Notes under the pieces: model-generated
Told to the model about the DNA's origin: nothing
The model's input: the letters and a program-made list of their open reading frames with translations, nothing else
The model's database searches: none
Part shown: one piece after another, positions 47,230 through 55,587 of the stretch
How the letters are laid out: each line of letters opens with the position of its first letter
Position numbering within the stretch: the first letter of the stretch is position 1
Assembly (NCBI GenBank): GCA_963669285.2
Contig: CAXXSI010000014.1
Location: 372,001 to 436,000 of the forward strand
DNA from: JAWKWH01 sp963669285
GTDB lineage: Bacteria; Pseudomonadota; Alphaproteobacteria; Rhizobiales; Rhizobiaceae
Length of the DNA stretch: 64,000 bases
Direction: 5' to 3'
Translations under genes and position numbers: made by a program

Positions 47230-47327
47230 TAATATCATTATCTTATAATCAATTTACTCGCTATTCATGAGATAGCCCTATCATCCCGCTGGAATACGGA
47301 TTGTACGCTAGTTTCGGGGACTGCACT

Positions 47328-47750
47328 ATGGACGGCACAACCCATGGCAACGGTGGCATTGATGTCCTGATTGCTGAAGACAACGATGTAAACCAGATGG
47401 TGTTCTCCTTCATCATGGAGGAAATCGGGCTGTCTTTCGAAATGGCCGCAAATGGGGAAGAAGTTGTCTCAAAATTTGCCGAACTCCGTCCGCCGATGAT
47501 CATCATGGATGTCTCGATGCCGATCATGAACGGACTTGAGGCGACCGCCAAAATCCGCGAAATCGAGAAGTCGTGGAGCGGGCACGTTGTGATCATTGCT
47601 GCAACCGCGCACGCGCTTAAGGGCGACGCAGAACGCTGCATCGAGGCGGGCATGGATGACTACATTGCCAAGCCGATAAGCCCGGACAAGCTAAAAGCTT
47701 TGATGGAACAATGGCTTAGCAAAAACTCGGCCAGCGCCACAGCCGGTTAG
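47328..47750 (+). CDS. Single-domain response regulator (receiver only)
   Basis: A 140-residue CheY-like protein. The acidic pocket is AEDNDVNQ, the phospho-acceptor Asp is in MIIMDVSMPIMNG (about residue 63), with the Thr in AATAHA and Lys in AKPIS. No output domain follows. The receiver resembles those fused to hybrid kinases. GGGGA lies eight bases upstream of ATG 47328. It is 93 bases before a GGDEF-EAL gene on the same strand, so it may modulate that enzyme or act in a phosphorelay; no kinase is nearby. Confidence 0.88.
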   Translation: MDGTTHGNGGIDVLIAEDNDVNQMVFSFIMEEIGLSFEMAANGEEVVSKFAELRPPMIIMDVSMPIMNGLEATAKIREIEKSWSGHVVIIAATAHALKGDAERCIEAGMDDYIAKPISPDKLKALMEQWLSKNSASATAG

Positions 47751-47842
47751 CCGACGATTTTAGTAAAAAGCGAAGATACCTTTCCTAAAGGGTTTTGTGG
47801 AAAGCTGAGCGTTTCTAAGAACCGGTTTGCGGTAAGGGCACG

Positions 47843-49192
47843 ATGAATTTTTCGGTCGAGGATAACAACGGCAGCGCCAATCCAGCTGAATTGGCCATGA
47901 CGGATTCGCTCACCGGACTCGGGAATCGGGCACGATTCTACGACAAGATGGAGCGGTTGATCGCCGAGCGCCAGGACGACCCGGCCCCGTTCGCCATCGG
48001 TATTATCGATCTGGATGGCTTTAAGCCGATCAATGACCTGTTCGGCCGCAGCGCCGGCGATGACATACTGCTTCAGGTGTCCATGCGCCTCAACTCTGCC
48101 ATGGGCGATGGCTGCATCATGACGCGCGTCGGAGGCGACGAGTTCGCCTTTCTGTTCCCGATGACCTTCCGTGAGGAAGTCGTCAACGATCAGGCAAAAA
48201 TGCTGATCGAAGTCCTGTCGGCGCCCTACGACGTCGGCGAGCGGACCGCCCGCCTTTCAGCTTCGGTTGGTTGTGCGCTTTTCTATTTCAACGACGAAAG
48301 CCCGCAGCAACTGGTCTCCAAGGCCGAAACGGCGCTGTACCACGCCAAGCGCTCCGGCCGCGGACGTGTTGTCGTTTACTCGCAGGAGATGGAAGAGGCG
48401 GCCAAACGCGTCGCTCGCATCGAACAAGCGCTGCGCCGGGCGGTTTCGGCCGGTGAGGTTGAACCGCATTTTCAACCGATCGTCGACCTCAAAAGCCGCA
48501 AAACCATAGGTTTCGAATGCCTCGCGCGCTGGACCGACAGGGATCTCGGATTCGTTTCGCCGGCCGTCTTCATCCCGATCGCCGAAGAGCGCGGCATCGT
48601 AGGCCCGATGTCACAGCTGCTGCTCAGTAAGGCGACGGAAGCCGCCAGGGATTGGCCGGAACACCTGTTTTTGTCCTTCAATCTGTCGCCCTCCCAGCTC
48701 GTCGACCAGAACACCGGGCTGCACATACTATCGATACTTGAGAAAACCGGATTCGATCCTAAACGCCTCGAGATCGAAATCACCGAGACCGGCGTGATGA
48801 GCGATCCCGCATCGGCGGAGAAGATCGTCGAGGATTTGCGGCGGGTCGGCATTCGGGTTTCACTCGACGATTTCGGAACCGGACAGTCGAGCCTCGGCCG
48901 TTTGCGTGATTTCCACTTCGACAAGCTGAAGATCGATCGCGCCTTCGTTTCGTCGATCCTTGAGGACCGTCCGTCGGAGCACATCATCCGCGCCATCCTG
49001 GCCATGTGCGAAGGCCTGGGGATGGATGTGGTCGCGGAAGGCATTGAAGATGAAAAACAGGCAGACAAGCTGGTCCAGTTCGGCTGCCAGGGCGGTCAGG
49101 GCTTCTTTTTCGGCAAGCCCGTCGATGCCAACGCCACGCTCGGCTATCTGCGAGACGCCTATCGCGGCGCACTGCGCGCCAAGCCCATCTAG
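47843..49192 (+). CDS. GGDEF-EAL cyclic-di-GMP turnover protein
   Basis: A 449-residue soluble protein without sensor domain. The GGDEF domain has IIDLDGFKPINDLFG and an intact RVGGDEFAFLF; the usual RxxD inhibitory site just upstream is missing. The EAL domain has ECLAR in place of EAL, FNLSPSQL, EITETG, DDFGTGQSSL, KIDRAFV, AEGIED and QGFFFGKP, so the metal and catalytic residues for hydrolysing c-di-GMP are all there. Both activities are possible. The N-terminal 20 residues are unstructured. Confidence 0.92.
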   Translation: MNFSVEDNNGSANPAELAMTDSLTGLGNRARFYDKMERLIAERQDDPAPFAIGIIDLDGFKPINDLFGRSAGDDILLQVSMRLNSAMGDGCIMTRVGGDEFAFLFPMTFREEVVNDQAKMLIEVLSAPYDVGERTARLSASVGCALFYFNDESPQQLVSKAETALYHAKRSGRGRVVVYSQEMEEAAKRVARIEQALRRAVSAGEVEPHFQPIVDLKSRKTIGFECLARWTDRDLGFVSPAVFIPIAEERGIVGPMSQLLLSKATEAARDWPEHLFLSFNLSPSQLVDQNTGLHILSILEKTGFDPKRLEIEITETGVMSDPASAEKIVEDLRRVGIRVSLDDFGTGQSSLGRLRDFHFDKLKIDRAFVSSILEDRPSEHIIRAILAMCEGLGMDVVAEGIEDEKQADKLVQFGCQGGQGFFFGKPVDANATLGYLRDAYRGALRAKPI

Positions 49193-49248
49193 CCAATTTC
49201 GGCTTTTCCGAACCGTATCAAGGTATTCGCGACCGCGCTGCCGGCTGT

Positions 49249-49596
49249 TCAGCTTTGGCTGAAACACACCTTCGTATGGCCGGAACGGATAAAGCCAAGC
49301 CGGTGGGCCGCCGCCTTTGACAGATCCAGCACGCGGCCCTTGATGAACGGACCACGATCATTAATCCGGACAACGACGCTGCGGCCGTTTTTCATGTTGG
49401 TGACCTTCAAGCGCGAGCCGAACGGCAATGTTCGGTGGGCAGCGGTCATGGCGGCCGGATTCATCCGCTCGCCCGAAGCCGTCTGGGATGTCAATGCATA
49501 CCACGAAGCGCTTCCACACTGCTTGGCGGCTGCGGTTTGCGGCAACAGCACCACGATGCCTGCTGCGAGCAGCAGGCCAATTCGATTATGGGTCAT
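49249..49596 (-). CDS. Small RlpA-like double-psi beta-barrel protein
   Basis: A 115-residue exported protein with a signal peptide ending QTAAA-K (about residue 24). The rest is one RlpA domain: GSASWYALTSQTASGERMNP, LPFGSRLKVTN, and VVRINDRGPFIKGRVLDLSK. It lacks the SPOR domain of full RlpA, a septal lytic transglycosylase, and lacks a lipobox. Probably acts on peptidoglycan in the periplasm. A secB terminator lies just upstream. Confidence 0.87.
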   Translation of the reverse strand: MTHNRIGLLLAAGIVVLLPQTAAAKQCGSASWYALTSQTASGERMNPAAMTAAHRTLPFGSRLKVTNMKNGRSVVVRINDRGPFIKGRVLDLSKAAAHRLGFIRSGHTKVCFSQS

Positions 49597-49640
49597 TTTC
49601 TAATCGCCCCTCAGCGAAATTGAACTCCCGCGCGGGCTAG

Positions 49641-49671
49641 AAACAAAATACGGCGCCAAAGCGCCGTATTT
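49641..49671 (-). terminator. Rho-independent terminator after secB
   Basis: An 11-bp stem (49646-49656 with 49661-49671, loop CAAA on the plus strand) is followed on the minus strand by TTTTGTTTC. It lies about 63 bases past the secB stop and before the rlpA-like gene, so it separates the two leftward genes. Confidence 0.8.
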
Positions 49672-49733
49672 CGTTGAATGCGATCAATTTTAATGACGTC
49701 CGGCAACAGTCGGGCATCACATGGCGGATATCG

Positions 49734-50243
49734 TCAGGTCGCCTGAACCTTCGCCTTGGCCTGCTCCTCTGCCATTTTCTGCTGGAACATCTGCGCGAAA
49801 TCGATCGGATCGAGCATCAGCGGCGGGAACCCGCCGTTCCGGCTGGCGTCAGCAATGATCTGGCGGGCAAACGGGAACAGCAGCCGCGGGCATTCGATGA
49901 ACAACAGCGGCAGCATGTGCTCCTGCGGAAATCCCTCGATATGGAACACGCCACCGTAGAGAAGCTCGATGTTGAAGAGCACATCCTTGCCCGATTCCGC
50001 TTTGGCATTGAGCGCGAGATTGACGTCGTACTCGGTCTCCGAAAGCGGATTGGCATTGACATTGACATTGATATTGATCGCCGGCGCCTGCTCGCGGGCC
50101 TGCAGCGATTGTGGAGCGCCCGGGCTCTCGAACGACAAGTCCTTGATATACTGGGTCAATACGCCGAGTTTCGGAACTTGACCATTTCCGGCCTGAGCAC
50201 CTTCTGCCGGTGCGCCGCTGGTTTCGTTCGGCTCTTTTGCCAT
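49734..50243 (-). CDS. secB: Protein-export chaperone SecB
   Basis: A 169-residue cytoplasmic tetrameric chaperone that delivers unfolded preproteins to SecA. Core motifs are VLTQYIKDLSFESPGAP near residue 26, ININVNVNANPLSETEYDV, and the C-terminal CPRLLFPFARQIIADASRNG. The ATG at 50243 has GAGGAA eight bases upstream; the open frame 15 codons longer is rejected. Length and order (secB next to fxsA, divergent from a Tim44-like gene) are standard for Rhizobiales. Confidence 0.95.
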   Translation of the reverse strand: MAKEPNETSGAPAEGAQAGNGQVPKLGVLTQYIKDLSFESPGAPQSLQAREQAPAININVNVNANPLSETEYDVNLALNAKAESGKDVLFNIELLYGGVFHIEGFPQEHMLPLLFIECPRLLFPFARQIIADASRNGGFPPLMLDPIDFAQMFQQKMAEEQAKAKVQAT

Positions 50244-50366
50244 GTTTGCGAATTCCTCATGTGCTTGAGCCAATTTCGGCCCGATCAAAATCGCCGGTTC
50301 GCTAGCATGAGCGGGCGGTTGTTACAAGGCGGACGGCGGTCGGCAATTCTCAACTGTTCCCGCCGT

Positions 50367-50837
50367 TCAACGCCATGGAGAATTCGGATCACCGGAGCTC
50401 GTGAATTCATCGTCATCGAGATCGATGGTTTTGCCACCGCGGTTGCGCGGACCGCCGAAACCGCCATCAAAGCCGGATGAGACGACAATTCGATCCTTGA
50501 CGATGTGCCAGCCGATATCCCGGATCGCCGGAACGAACAGCAGGAAACCCAGGGTATCGGTGACGAAACCCGGCGTCAGCAGCAATACGCCGGCGATCAG
50601 TATCATGACACCATGAACGAGTTCGCGGCCGGGAACCCTGCCCTGCTCGGTTTCGCTTCTGATACGATTGATCAGGCCGAAGCCCTGTACCCTCAGCAAA
50701 ATGGAGCCGATGACGGCGGTCACGAAGACCATCGCCAAGGTTGCCAACACCCCGATCTGGCCGCCGATTACGATGAAAGCGGCGATTTCGAGCAGCGGAA
50801 TGGCCAAAAGCAGCAGTGGAACCAGTGAAAAGGGCAA
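50367..50837 (-). CDS. fxsA: FxsA family membrane protein
   Basis: A 156-residue inner-membrane protein. The start MPFSLVPLLLLAIPLLEIAA and the GQIGVLATLAMVFVTAVIGS segment are typical of FxsA, which in E. coli prevents exclusion of phage T7 by F plasmids; its normal role is unclear. Two or three further spans precede a hydrophilic C-terminal tail. The start codon is TTG, supported by AAGGA seven bases upstream. It is divergent from the Tim44-like gene. Confidence 0.9.
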   Translation of the reverse strand: MPFSLVPLLLLAIPLLEIAAFIVIGGQIGVLATLAMVFVTAVIGSILLRVQGFGLINRIRSETEQGRVPGRELVHGVMILIAGVLLLTPGFVTDTLGFLLFVPAIRDIGWHIVKDRIVVSSGFDGGFGGPRNRGGKTIDLDDDEFTSSGDPNSPWR

Positions 50838-51028
50838 TTCGTTATCCTTCGAAACTCAATTTGTGCGATGTGCCATCTTGATTGAACGGCACTTTTCATC
50901 GAGATAGGTAGTCGAACGGCGAATTTGAATGATTGCCGTTTGCGTTCTATATCATAGTTGAACGTGAACAAGCCGGATTTCCGGCGTTTTAGGGCTGCTT
51001 GCGGCGAAGCAGGAATATTGGTTCTGAC

Positions 51029-51736
51029 ATGGAATTTTTTGATTTTGGCACGATTTTCTTTCTTGTTGCCGCAGTAGTGATATTTTACCAGCTTCGCAAT
51101 GTGCTGGGACGAAGAACCGGACATGAGCGGCCACCCTACGATCCCTACTCGTCCCGCGAGCGCGCAGATGCCGCAGAAGACAACGATGACAACATTGTTG
51201 CGTTGCCCAAACGCCGCAAGTCCGGCGACGAAGAAGCCGATAGCCGTTACAGCGAGATCGACAAATATGCGAAAGCCGATTCGGCGATAAACAAAGGGCT
51301 GCGTGCCATCAAGGATGCCGACGTCTCATTCGGTCCGAACAACTTTCTCGACGGCGCGAAGATGGCCTACGAGATGATCGTGATGGCCTTTGCCGACGGC
51401 GATCGCAAAACGCTGAAGAATCTTCTGTCGCGCGATGTCTATGACGGATTTGTCGACGCCATTTCCGGCCGGGAGGAGCGCGACGAGAAAGTTCAATCTT
51501 CGTTCGTCGGCATCTCGAAAGCCGATATCGTGGGCGCGGAATTGAAGGACGGTGAGGCGCATGTGACAATTCGCATCGTCAGCGAACTGATATCGGCAAC
51601 GCTCGACAAGTCGGGCGAAGTGATCGATGGCGATCCGGAAACCGTCGCCGAGGTCAAGGACGTTTGGACTTTTGCGCGTGATGCGCGTTCCCGCGATCCG
51701 AACTGGAAACTTGTGGCGACCGAAGCCGAAGACTGA
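51029..51736 (+). CDS. Tim44-like domain protein (TimA type)
   Basis: A 235-residue protein with an N-terminal membrane anchor (MEFFDFGTIFFLVAAVVIFY), a charged linker, and a Tim44-like domain from about residue 95 (FLDGAKMAYEMIVMAFADGD, then VSELISATLDKSGEVIDGDP). It is the bacterial relative of the mitochondrial import subunit Tim44; alphaproteobacterial members are envelope-associated and their role is not settled. First gene of a tight rightward operon with mltA, smr and an HTH gene. The ATG at 51029 is favoured over one ten codons earlier that would disrupt the anchor. Confidence 0.9.
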   Translation: MEFFDFGTIFFLVAAVVIFYQLRNVLGRRTGHERPPYDPYSSRERADAAEDNDDNIVALPKRRKSGDEEADSRYSEIDKYAKADSAINKGLRAIKDADVSFGPNNFLDGAKMAYEMIVMAFADGDRKTLKNLLSRDVYDGFVDAISGREERDEKVQSSFVGISKADIVGAELKDGEAHVTIRIVSELISATLDKSGEVIDGDPETVAEVKDVWTFARDARSRDPNWKLVATEAED

Positions 51737-51754
51737 ACAGCCGGCGGTTGGACA

Positions 51755-52858
51755 ATGCCGCTGTCTTCCATCTTTGAGCCGATCGGCTTCGATGCCGTCC
51801 CCAACTGGGCGGATGATGATCATCGCGCTGCATTTGAAGCTTTTCGCAACAGCGCCGTTAGGGCGGAGCAAAAACGCTACAAGACCGGCTTGCTTGGTGT
51901 CAGCAATGAGACGTTTACGGACGTCTTTGCCGCAGCGCGGGGGCTGAGCTCCCCGAATGCACAAGAAGCACGCGAATTCTTCGAAACCCGATTTGTTCCC
52001 TGCCGGATCAATGCCGGAGAGAGGAAAGAAGGTTTTGTCACCGGATTCTACGAGCCTATTGCAACGGCTTCGCGGACGCGAACGGCGAACTACAAATATC
52101 CGATCCTTGCCAGGCCGGATGACCTTGTTGACATTGACGACACAAACCGGCCATCGGGAATGGATCCGTACTTTGCGTTTGCGCGCAGAACCGGCGAAGG
52201 TCTGGCAACCTATTATGACCGCGCGGCGATTGAACAGGGCGCGCTCGAAAACCGCGGCCTGGAGATCGCCTGGCTTGCGGATGCGGTCGAACTTTTTTTT
52301 ATTCACGTACAAGGTGCTGCAAGGCTTCGATTTCCCGATGAGACCGAAATGCGCATTACCTACGCGGCCAAGACCGGCCACCCATTTGCCGGGCCGGGGG
52401 GTGTGCTGGCGGAATTAGGGGAAATTCCGCGCGAAGACGTCACCATGCAATCGATAAAAGCCTGGTTTGCCGCCAATCCAGGTCGCATCTCCGAGATATT
52501 GTGGAAGAACCGGTCGTTCATTTTCTTTCGCCAGGCGCCAGTCGATGATCCCGCACTTGGCCCGATCGCCGCAGCAAAGGTCCCGCTGACGCCAGGCCGT
52601 TCGCTGGCGGTCGACCGCCTGTTGCATACTTTCGGAACACCGTTTTTCGTCAATGCACCGGATTTGAGGGTCTTTGACGGGCACCCGTTCTCCCGATTGA
52701 TGATCGCGCAGGATACCGGTTCGGCGATTACCGGGCCGGCACGCGGCGACCTGTTTACCGGCTCAGGCCAAGCTGCCGGTGAGATCGCCGGTGTTATCAA
52801 ACACAAGGCTGAATTCTTTGCACTTTTACCGCGCGAACTGGTATCGGATGGCAGATGA
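51755..52858 (+). CDS. mltA: Membrane-bound lytic murein transglycosylase A
   Basis: A 367-residue peptidoglycan-cleaving enzyme. It has GFVTGFYEPIATASR near residue 95, the MltA-core segment FFIHVQGAARLRFPDE, and the 3D-domain RLMIAQDTGSAITGPARGDL with catalytic Asp residues. No lipobox or obvious signal peptide is visible, as in several Rhizobiales homologues, so its route to the periplasm is unclear from this start. The stop overlaps the Smr gene by four bases. Confidence 0.92.
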   Translation: MPLSSIFEPIGFDAVPNWADDDHRAAFEAFRNSAVRAEQKRYKTGLLGVSNETFTDVFAAARGLSSPNAQEAREFFETRFVPCRINAGERKEGFVTGFYEPIATASRTRTANYKYPILARPDDLVDIDDTNRPSGMDPYFAFARRTGEGLATYYDRAAIEQGALENRGLEIAWLADAVELFFIHVQGAARLRFPDETEMRITYAAKTGHPFAGPGGVLAELGEIPREDVTMQSIKAWFAANPGRISEILWKNRSFIFFRQAPVDDPALGPIAAAKVPLTPGRSLAVDRLLHTFGTPFFVNAPDLRVFDGHPFSRLMIAQDTGSAITGPARGDLFTGSGQAAGEIAGVIKHKAEFFALLPRELVSDGR

Positions 52859-53415
52859 GCGGGCGGCGCAAGAACAATGAACTGACTGTCGAGGACCGAA
52901 TCTTGTGGTCCAGGGTTGCGCGCTCGGTCGAGCCGATGCACGGCAAGTTTGTTCCGCCGGCTCCTGAAAGTATCGAGATCGACAACGCCCACAAACATGG
53001 CGCGGCGTCGCTTGTTCAACCCATTGCGCATCCGCCTTTCCAGGCAACGACCCAAAAACCCGGCAACGTCAATTCATCGGCTTCCATCGACAGACCGACG
53101 CGAAAGAAGATCGCTAAAGGGCGCGTGTCGATTGATGCGACGATTGACCTGCACGACCTCGACCAGGCTGAAGCGCATGGCCTGCTGCTGGCGTTTCTGC
53201 ACCGCGCCCATGCCTCGGGGCTGCGCCATGTGCTGGTAATCACTGGCAAGGGCTCCTCATATGGAAGCGCCGGCGTCTTGAAGCGCGCCGTCCCCGAATG
53301 GCTGAAGACGCCTGTCTTTGGTGGACTGGTATCCGGTTTCGACAGCGCGGCGCGGCACCATGGCGGCGGCGGCGCCATCTATGTTCGCCTTCGCAGACCA
53401 GGAAAGCAGCTGTGA
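52855..53415 (+). CDS. Smr/MutS2 C-terminal family protein
   Basis: A 186-residue protein. The N-terminal 90 residues are charged and low in structure; the Smr domain follows with TIDLHDLDQAEAHGLLLAFL, then HVLVITGKGSSYGSAGVLKR and HGGGGAIYVRLRR. Small Smr proteins bind or nick nucleic acid; the H-G-G-G-A end and ITGKG are conserved. It overlaps mltA upstream (ATGA) and the HTH gene downstream (GTGA). Confidence 0.9.
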   Translation: MSGRRKNNELTVEDRILWSRVARSVEPMHGKFVPPAPESIEIDNAHKHGAASLVQPIAHPPFQATTQKPGNVNSSASIDRPTRKKIAKGRVSIDATIDLHDLDQAEAHGLLLAFLHRAHASGLRHVLVITGKGSSYGSAGVLKRAVPEWLKTPVFGGLVSGFDSAARHHGGGGAIYVRLRRPGKQL

Positions 53416-53783
53416 CGCCGTTCGGCGAAAAACTGCGGGAGTTGCGCCGCGCCAAGGGCGTTACCCAGCGCGACATGGCGCGGGCGCTCGGTGTGAGCGC
53501 GGCCTACCTCTCCGCCCTCGAACACGGGCGACGCGGCATGCCTTCGTGGCCGATGATCCAGAAGATCATCGGCTATTTCAACGTGATCTGGGATGACGCC
53601 GATCAGCTGCACAAGCTGGCGGTGAAATCGCATCCGCGAGTGGTTGTCGACACATCCGGTCTTTCTCCGGAGGCGACCGAATTGGCGAACCTGTTGTCAC
53701 GCCACATCGGGCAACTGGACAGTCGGACGCTTGAGGAAATCATCGAAATCGTCAATGCCAATGCCGGGACCAAGGACCGGTGA
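53412..53783 (+). CDS. XRE-type helix-turn-helix transcriptional regulator
   Basis: A 123-residue protein starting at GTG 53412, which overlaps the Smr stop (GTGA). Its N-terminal Cro/CI-type domain reads FGEKLRELRRAKGVTQRDMA then RALGVSAAYLSALEHGRRGM. The C-terminal 50 residues are helical. It is the last gene of the Tim44/mltA/smr operon, an order conserved in Rhizobiales; its targets are unknown. A longer frame upstream is only the Smr gene read in another phase. Confidence 0.88.
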   Translation: MTPFGEKLRELRRAKGVTQRDMARALGVSAAYLSALEHGRRGMPSWPMIQKIIGYFNVIWDDADQLHKLAVKSHPRVVVDTSGLSPEATELANLLSRHIGQLDSRTLEEIIEIVNANAGTKDR

Positions 53784-53907
53784 AGACGGCTGCGGACGCC
53801 AAACTGTGAACACGCTGTTGAACGAATGACCCTGTTATGCCGCATCATGCGGTCCTAAATTGTGTTTGAGCCGTTCATCTTTAGAGCAAAACGAGGATCC
53901 GCAGATC

Positions 53908-54828
53908 ATGTCCATACGCCCGGTCAAACAGGTAAGCACCGCGCAGCCGACCATGGAAGGCGCCGGCGTACATTTGCATCGCGCATTCGGGTTCAGCGAT
54001 CCCGAAATGGCCGATCCTTTCCTTTTGTTTGATGATTTCCGCAATGAGCGGCCTGAGGATTACCTCAGAGGTTTTCCATGGCACCCCCATCGCGGCATCG
54101 AGACGATCACCTATGTGCTTGCCGGTACGGTCGATCACGGCGACAGCCTCGGCAACAGCGGAACGCTGGGCGCCGGCGATGTGCAGTGGATGACCGCGGG
54201 CAGCGGAATCCTGCATCAGGAAATGCCGAAGGGCGACGCCGGCGGGCGGATGCACGGATTTCAACTGTGGGCCAATCTGCCGTCATCGCAGAAAATGACC
54301 GCACCGCGCTATCAGGACGTCCAGGCGCGGGACATCCCCGAAATCATCGATGATGACGGCACCGTGGTGCGCGTCGTCTGCGGTTCCTTCTGGGGCAAGA
54401 GCGGTCCCGTGGACGGGATTGCCGCCGACCCGCAATATCTCGACATCTCGATTGCTCCCGGCAAGCGCAAGACGCTGCCGGTCGATACCTATCGCAATGC
54501 CTTTGCCTACATATTTCAGGGTTCTGGCCGGTTTGCCGGCGCATCCGATCCCAAAGGCGTTCTGGTGGAAAAGGGTTTGGGCGATGATGAGATATTCATC
54601 CGCGATGAAACCGGCAACCGCACCCTGGTTCTGTTCGACAGCGGCGATGAAATCGTCGTTCAGGCGGGCGAAGAAGGACTGCGTTTTCTGCTGGTGACCG
54701 GGGCGCCGATCCAGGAGCCGATCGCATGGCATGGCCCGATCGTCATGAACACCCAGGCCGAACTCATTCAAGCGGTCAACGAATTGCGTAACGGCACCTT
54801 CATCAGGGAAAGCGCGGCGGCTAGCTGA
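53908..54828 (+). CDS. Pirin family protein (cupin)
   Basis: A 306-residue bicupin. The N-terminal cupin has the metal ligands in FPWHPHRGIETITYVLAGTV and a Glu in GILHQEMPKG. The C-terminal cupin is around YIFQGSGRFAG. Bacterial pirins vary: some are quercetin dioxygenases, others regulatory. ATG 53908 is chosen over a TTG 16 codons upstream; GAGG precedes it by about eleven bases. Convergent with the peroxiredoxin gene. Confidence 0.9.
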   Translation: MSIRPVKQVSTAQPTMEGAGVHLHRAFGFSDPEMADPFLLFDDFRNERPEDYLRGFPWHPHRGIETITYVLAGTVDHGDSLGNSGTLGAGDVQWMTAGSGILHQEMPKGDAGGRMHGFQLWANLPSSQKMTAPRYQDVQARDIPEIIDDDGTVVRVVCGSFWGKSGPVDGIAADPQYLDISIAPGKRKTLPVDTYRNAFAYIFQGSGRFAGASDPKGVLVEKGLGDDEIFIRDETGNRTLVLFDSGDEIVVQAGEEGLRFLLVTGAPIQEPIAWHGPIVMNTQAELIQAVNELRNGTFIRESAAAS

Positions 54829-54846
54829 GCCCGCCGCTTCTCCGGA

Positions 54847-55506
54847 TCAGTCCTGCGGCTGTTTCGTCTTGCGCAGATAGGGCAGCACCCGCTCAAAGCC
54901 GCCGAACCTAGCCTCGGCGTCCTCATCGGACACAGCAGCAGTCACAATGACATCCTCGCCCTGTTGCCACTGGGCCGGCGTTGCGACCTGGTGCTTGGCG
55001 GTCAACTGCACCGAATCGATGGCACGCAGAACTTCGTCGAAATTGCGCCCGGTGGTCATCGGATAAGTGATCGTCAGCTTGATCTTCTTGTCGGGGCCGA
55101 TCACGAACACCGACCGCACCGTCTGATTGTCGGCTGGTGTGCGCCCTTCCGAGGTGTCGCCCGCTTCGGCCGGCAACATGTCGTAGAGCTTGGCGATCTT
55201 CAATTCGCTGTCGCCGATCAACGGATAGTCGACATCCTGTCCGGTGGCGGTCTTGATGTCATCTTTCCATTTGTGATGGTTTTCGACCGGATCGACCGAG
55301 ATACCGATGATCTTGGCATGGCGTTTGGCGAACTCGCCCTTCAAGCCGGCCACATACCCGAGTTCCGTGGTGCAGACGGGGGTGAAATCCTTTGGATGGC
55401 TGAACAGGACGGCGTATCCGTCACCGATCCAGTCGTGAAAATTGATCTCACCATGCGTCGTGTCAGCGGTGAAATCGGGTGCCGTGTCGTTAATGCGAAG
55501 ACTCAT
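54847..55506 (-). CDS. 1-Cys peroxiredoxin (Prx6 type)
   Basis: A 219-residue thiol peroxidase. The peroxidatic C45 is in DFTPVCTTEL and is the only cysteine in the protein, which marks the 1-Cys Prx6 class that needs an external reductant such as glutathione or ascorbate. The C-terminal dimer arm (QWQQGEDVIVTAAVSDEDAE) fits the class. ATG 55506 is preferred over an in-frame start 12 codons upstream. It lies 81 bases after prfC on the same strand. Confidence 0.93.
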   Translation of the reverse strand: MSLRINDTAPDFTADTTHGEINFHDWIGDGYAVLFSHPKDFTPVCTTELGYVAGLKGEFAKRHAKIIGISVDPVENHHKWKDDIKTATGQDVDYPLIGDSELKIAKLYDMLPAEAGDTSEGRTPADNQTVRSVFVIGPDKKIKLTITYPMTTGRNFDEVLRAIDSVQLTAKHQVATPAQWQQGEDVIVTAAVSDEDAEARFGGFERVLPYLRKTKQPQD

Positions 55507-55587
55507 GGAACAAACTCCCTGATCATGAAAAAAATACCACACACAAGGTAGTGCGTGTCGTCGGCGGTTTCGAGTGCAAAGCGAAAC

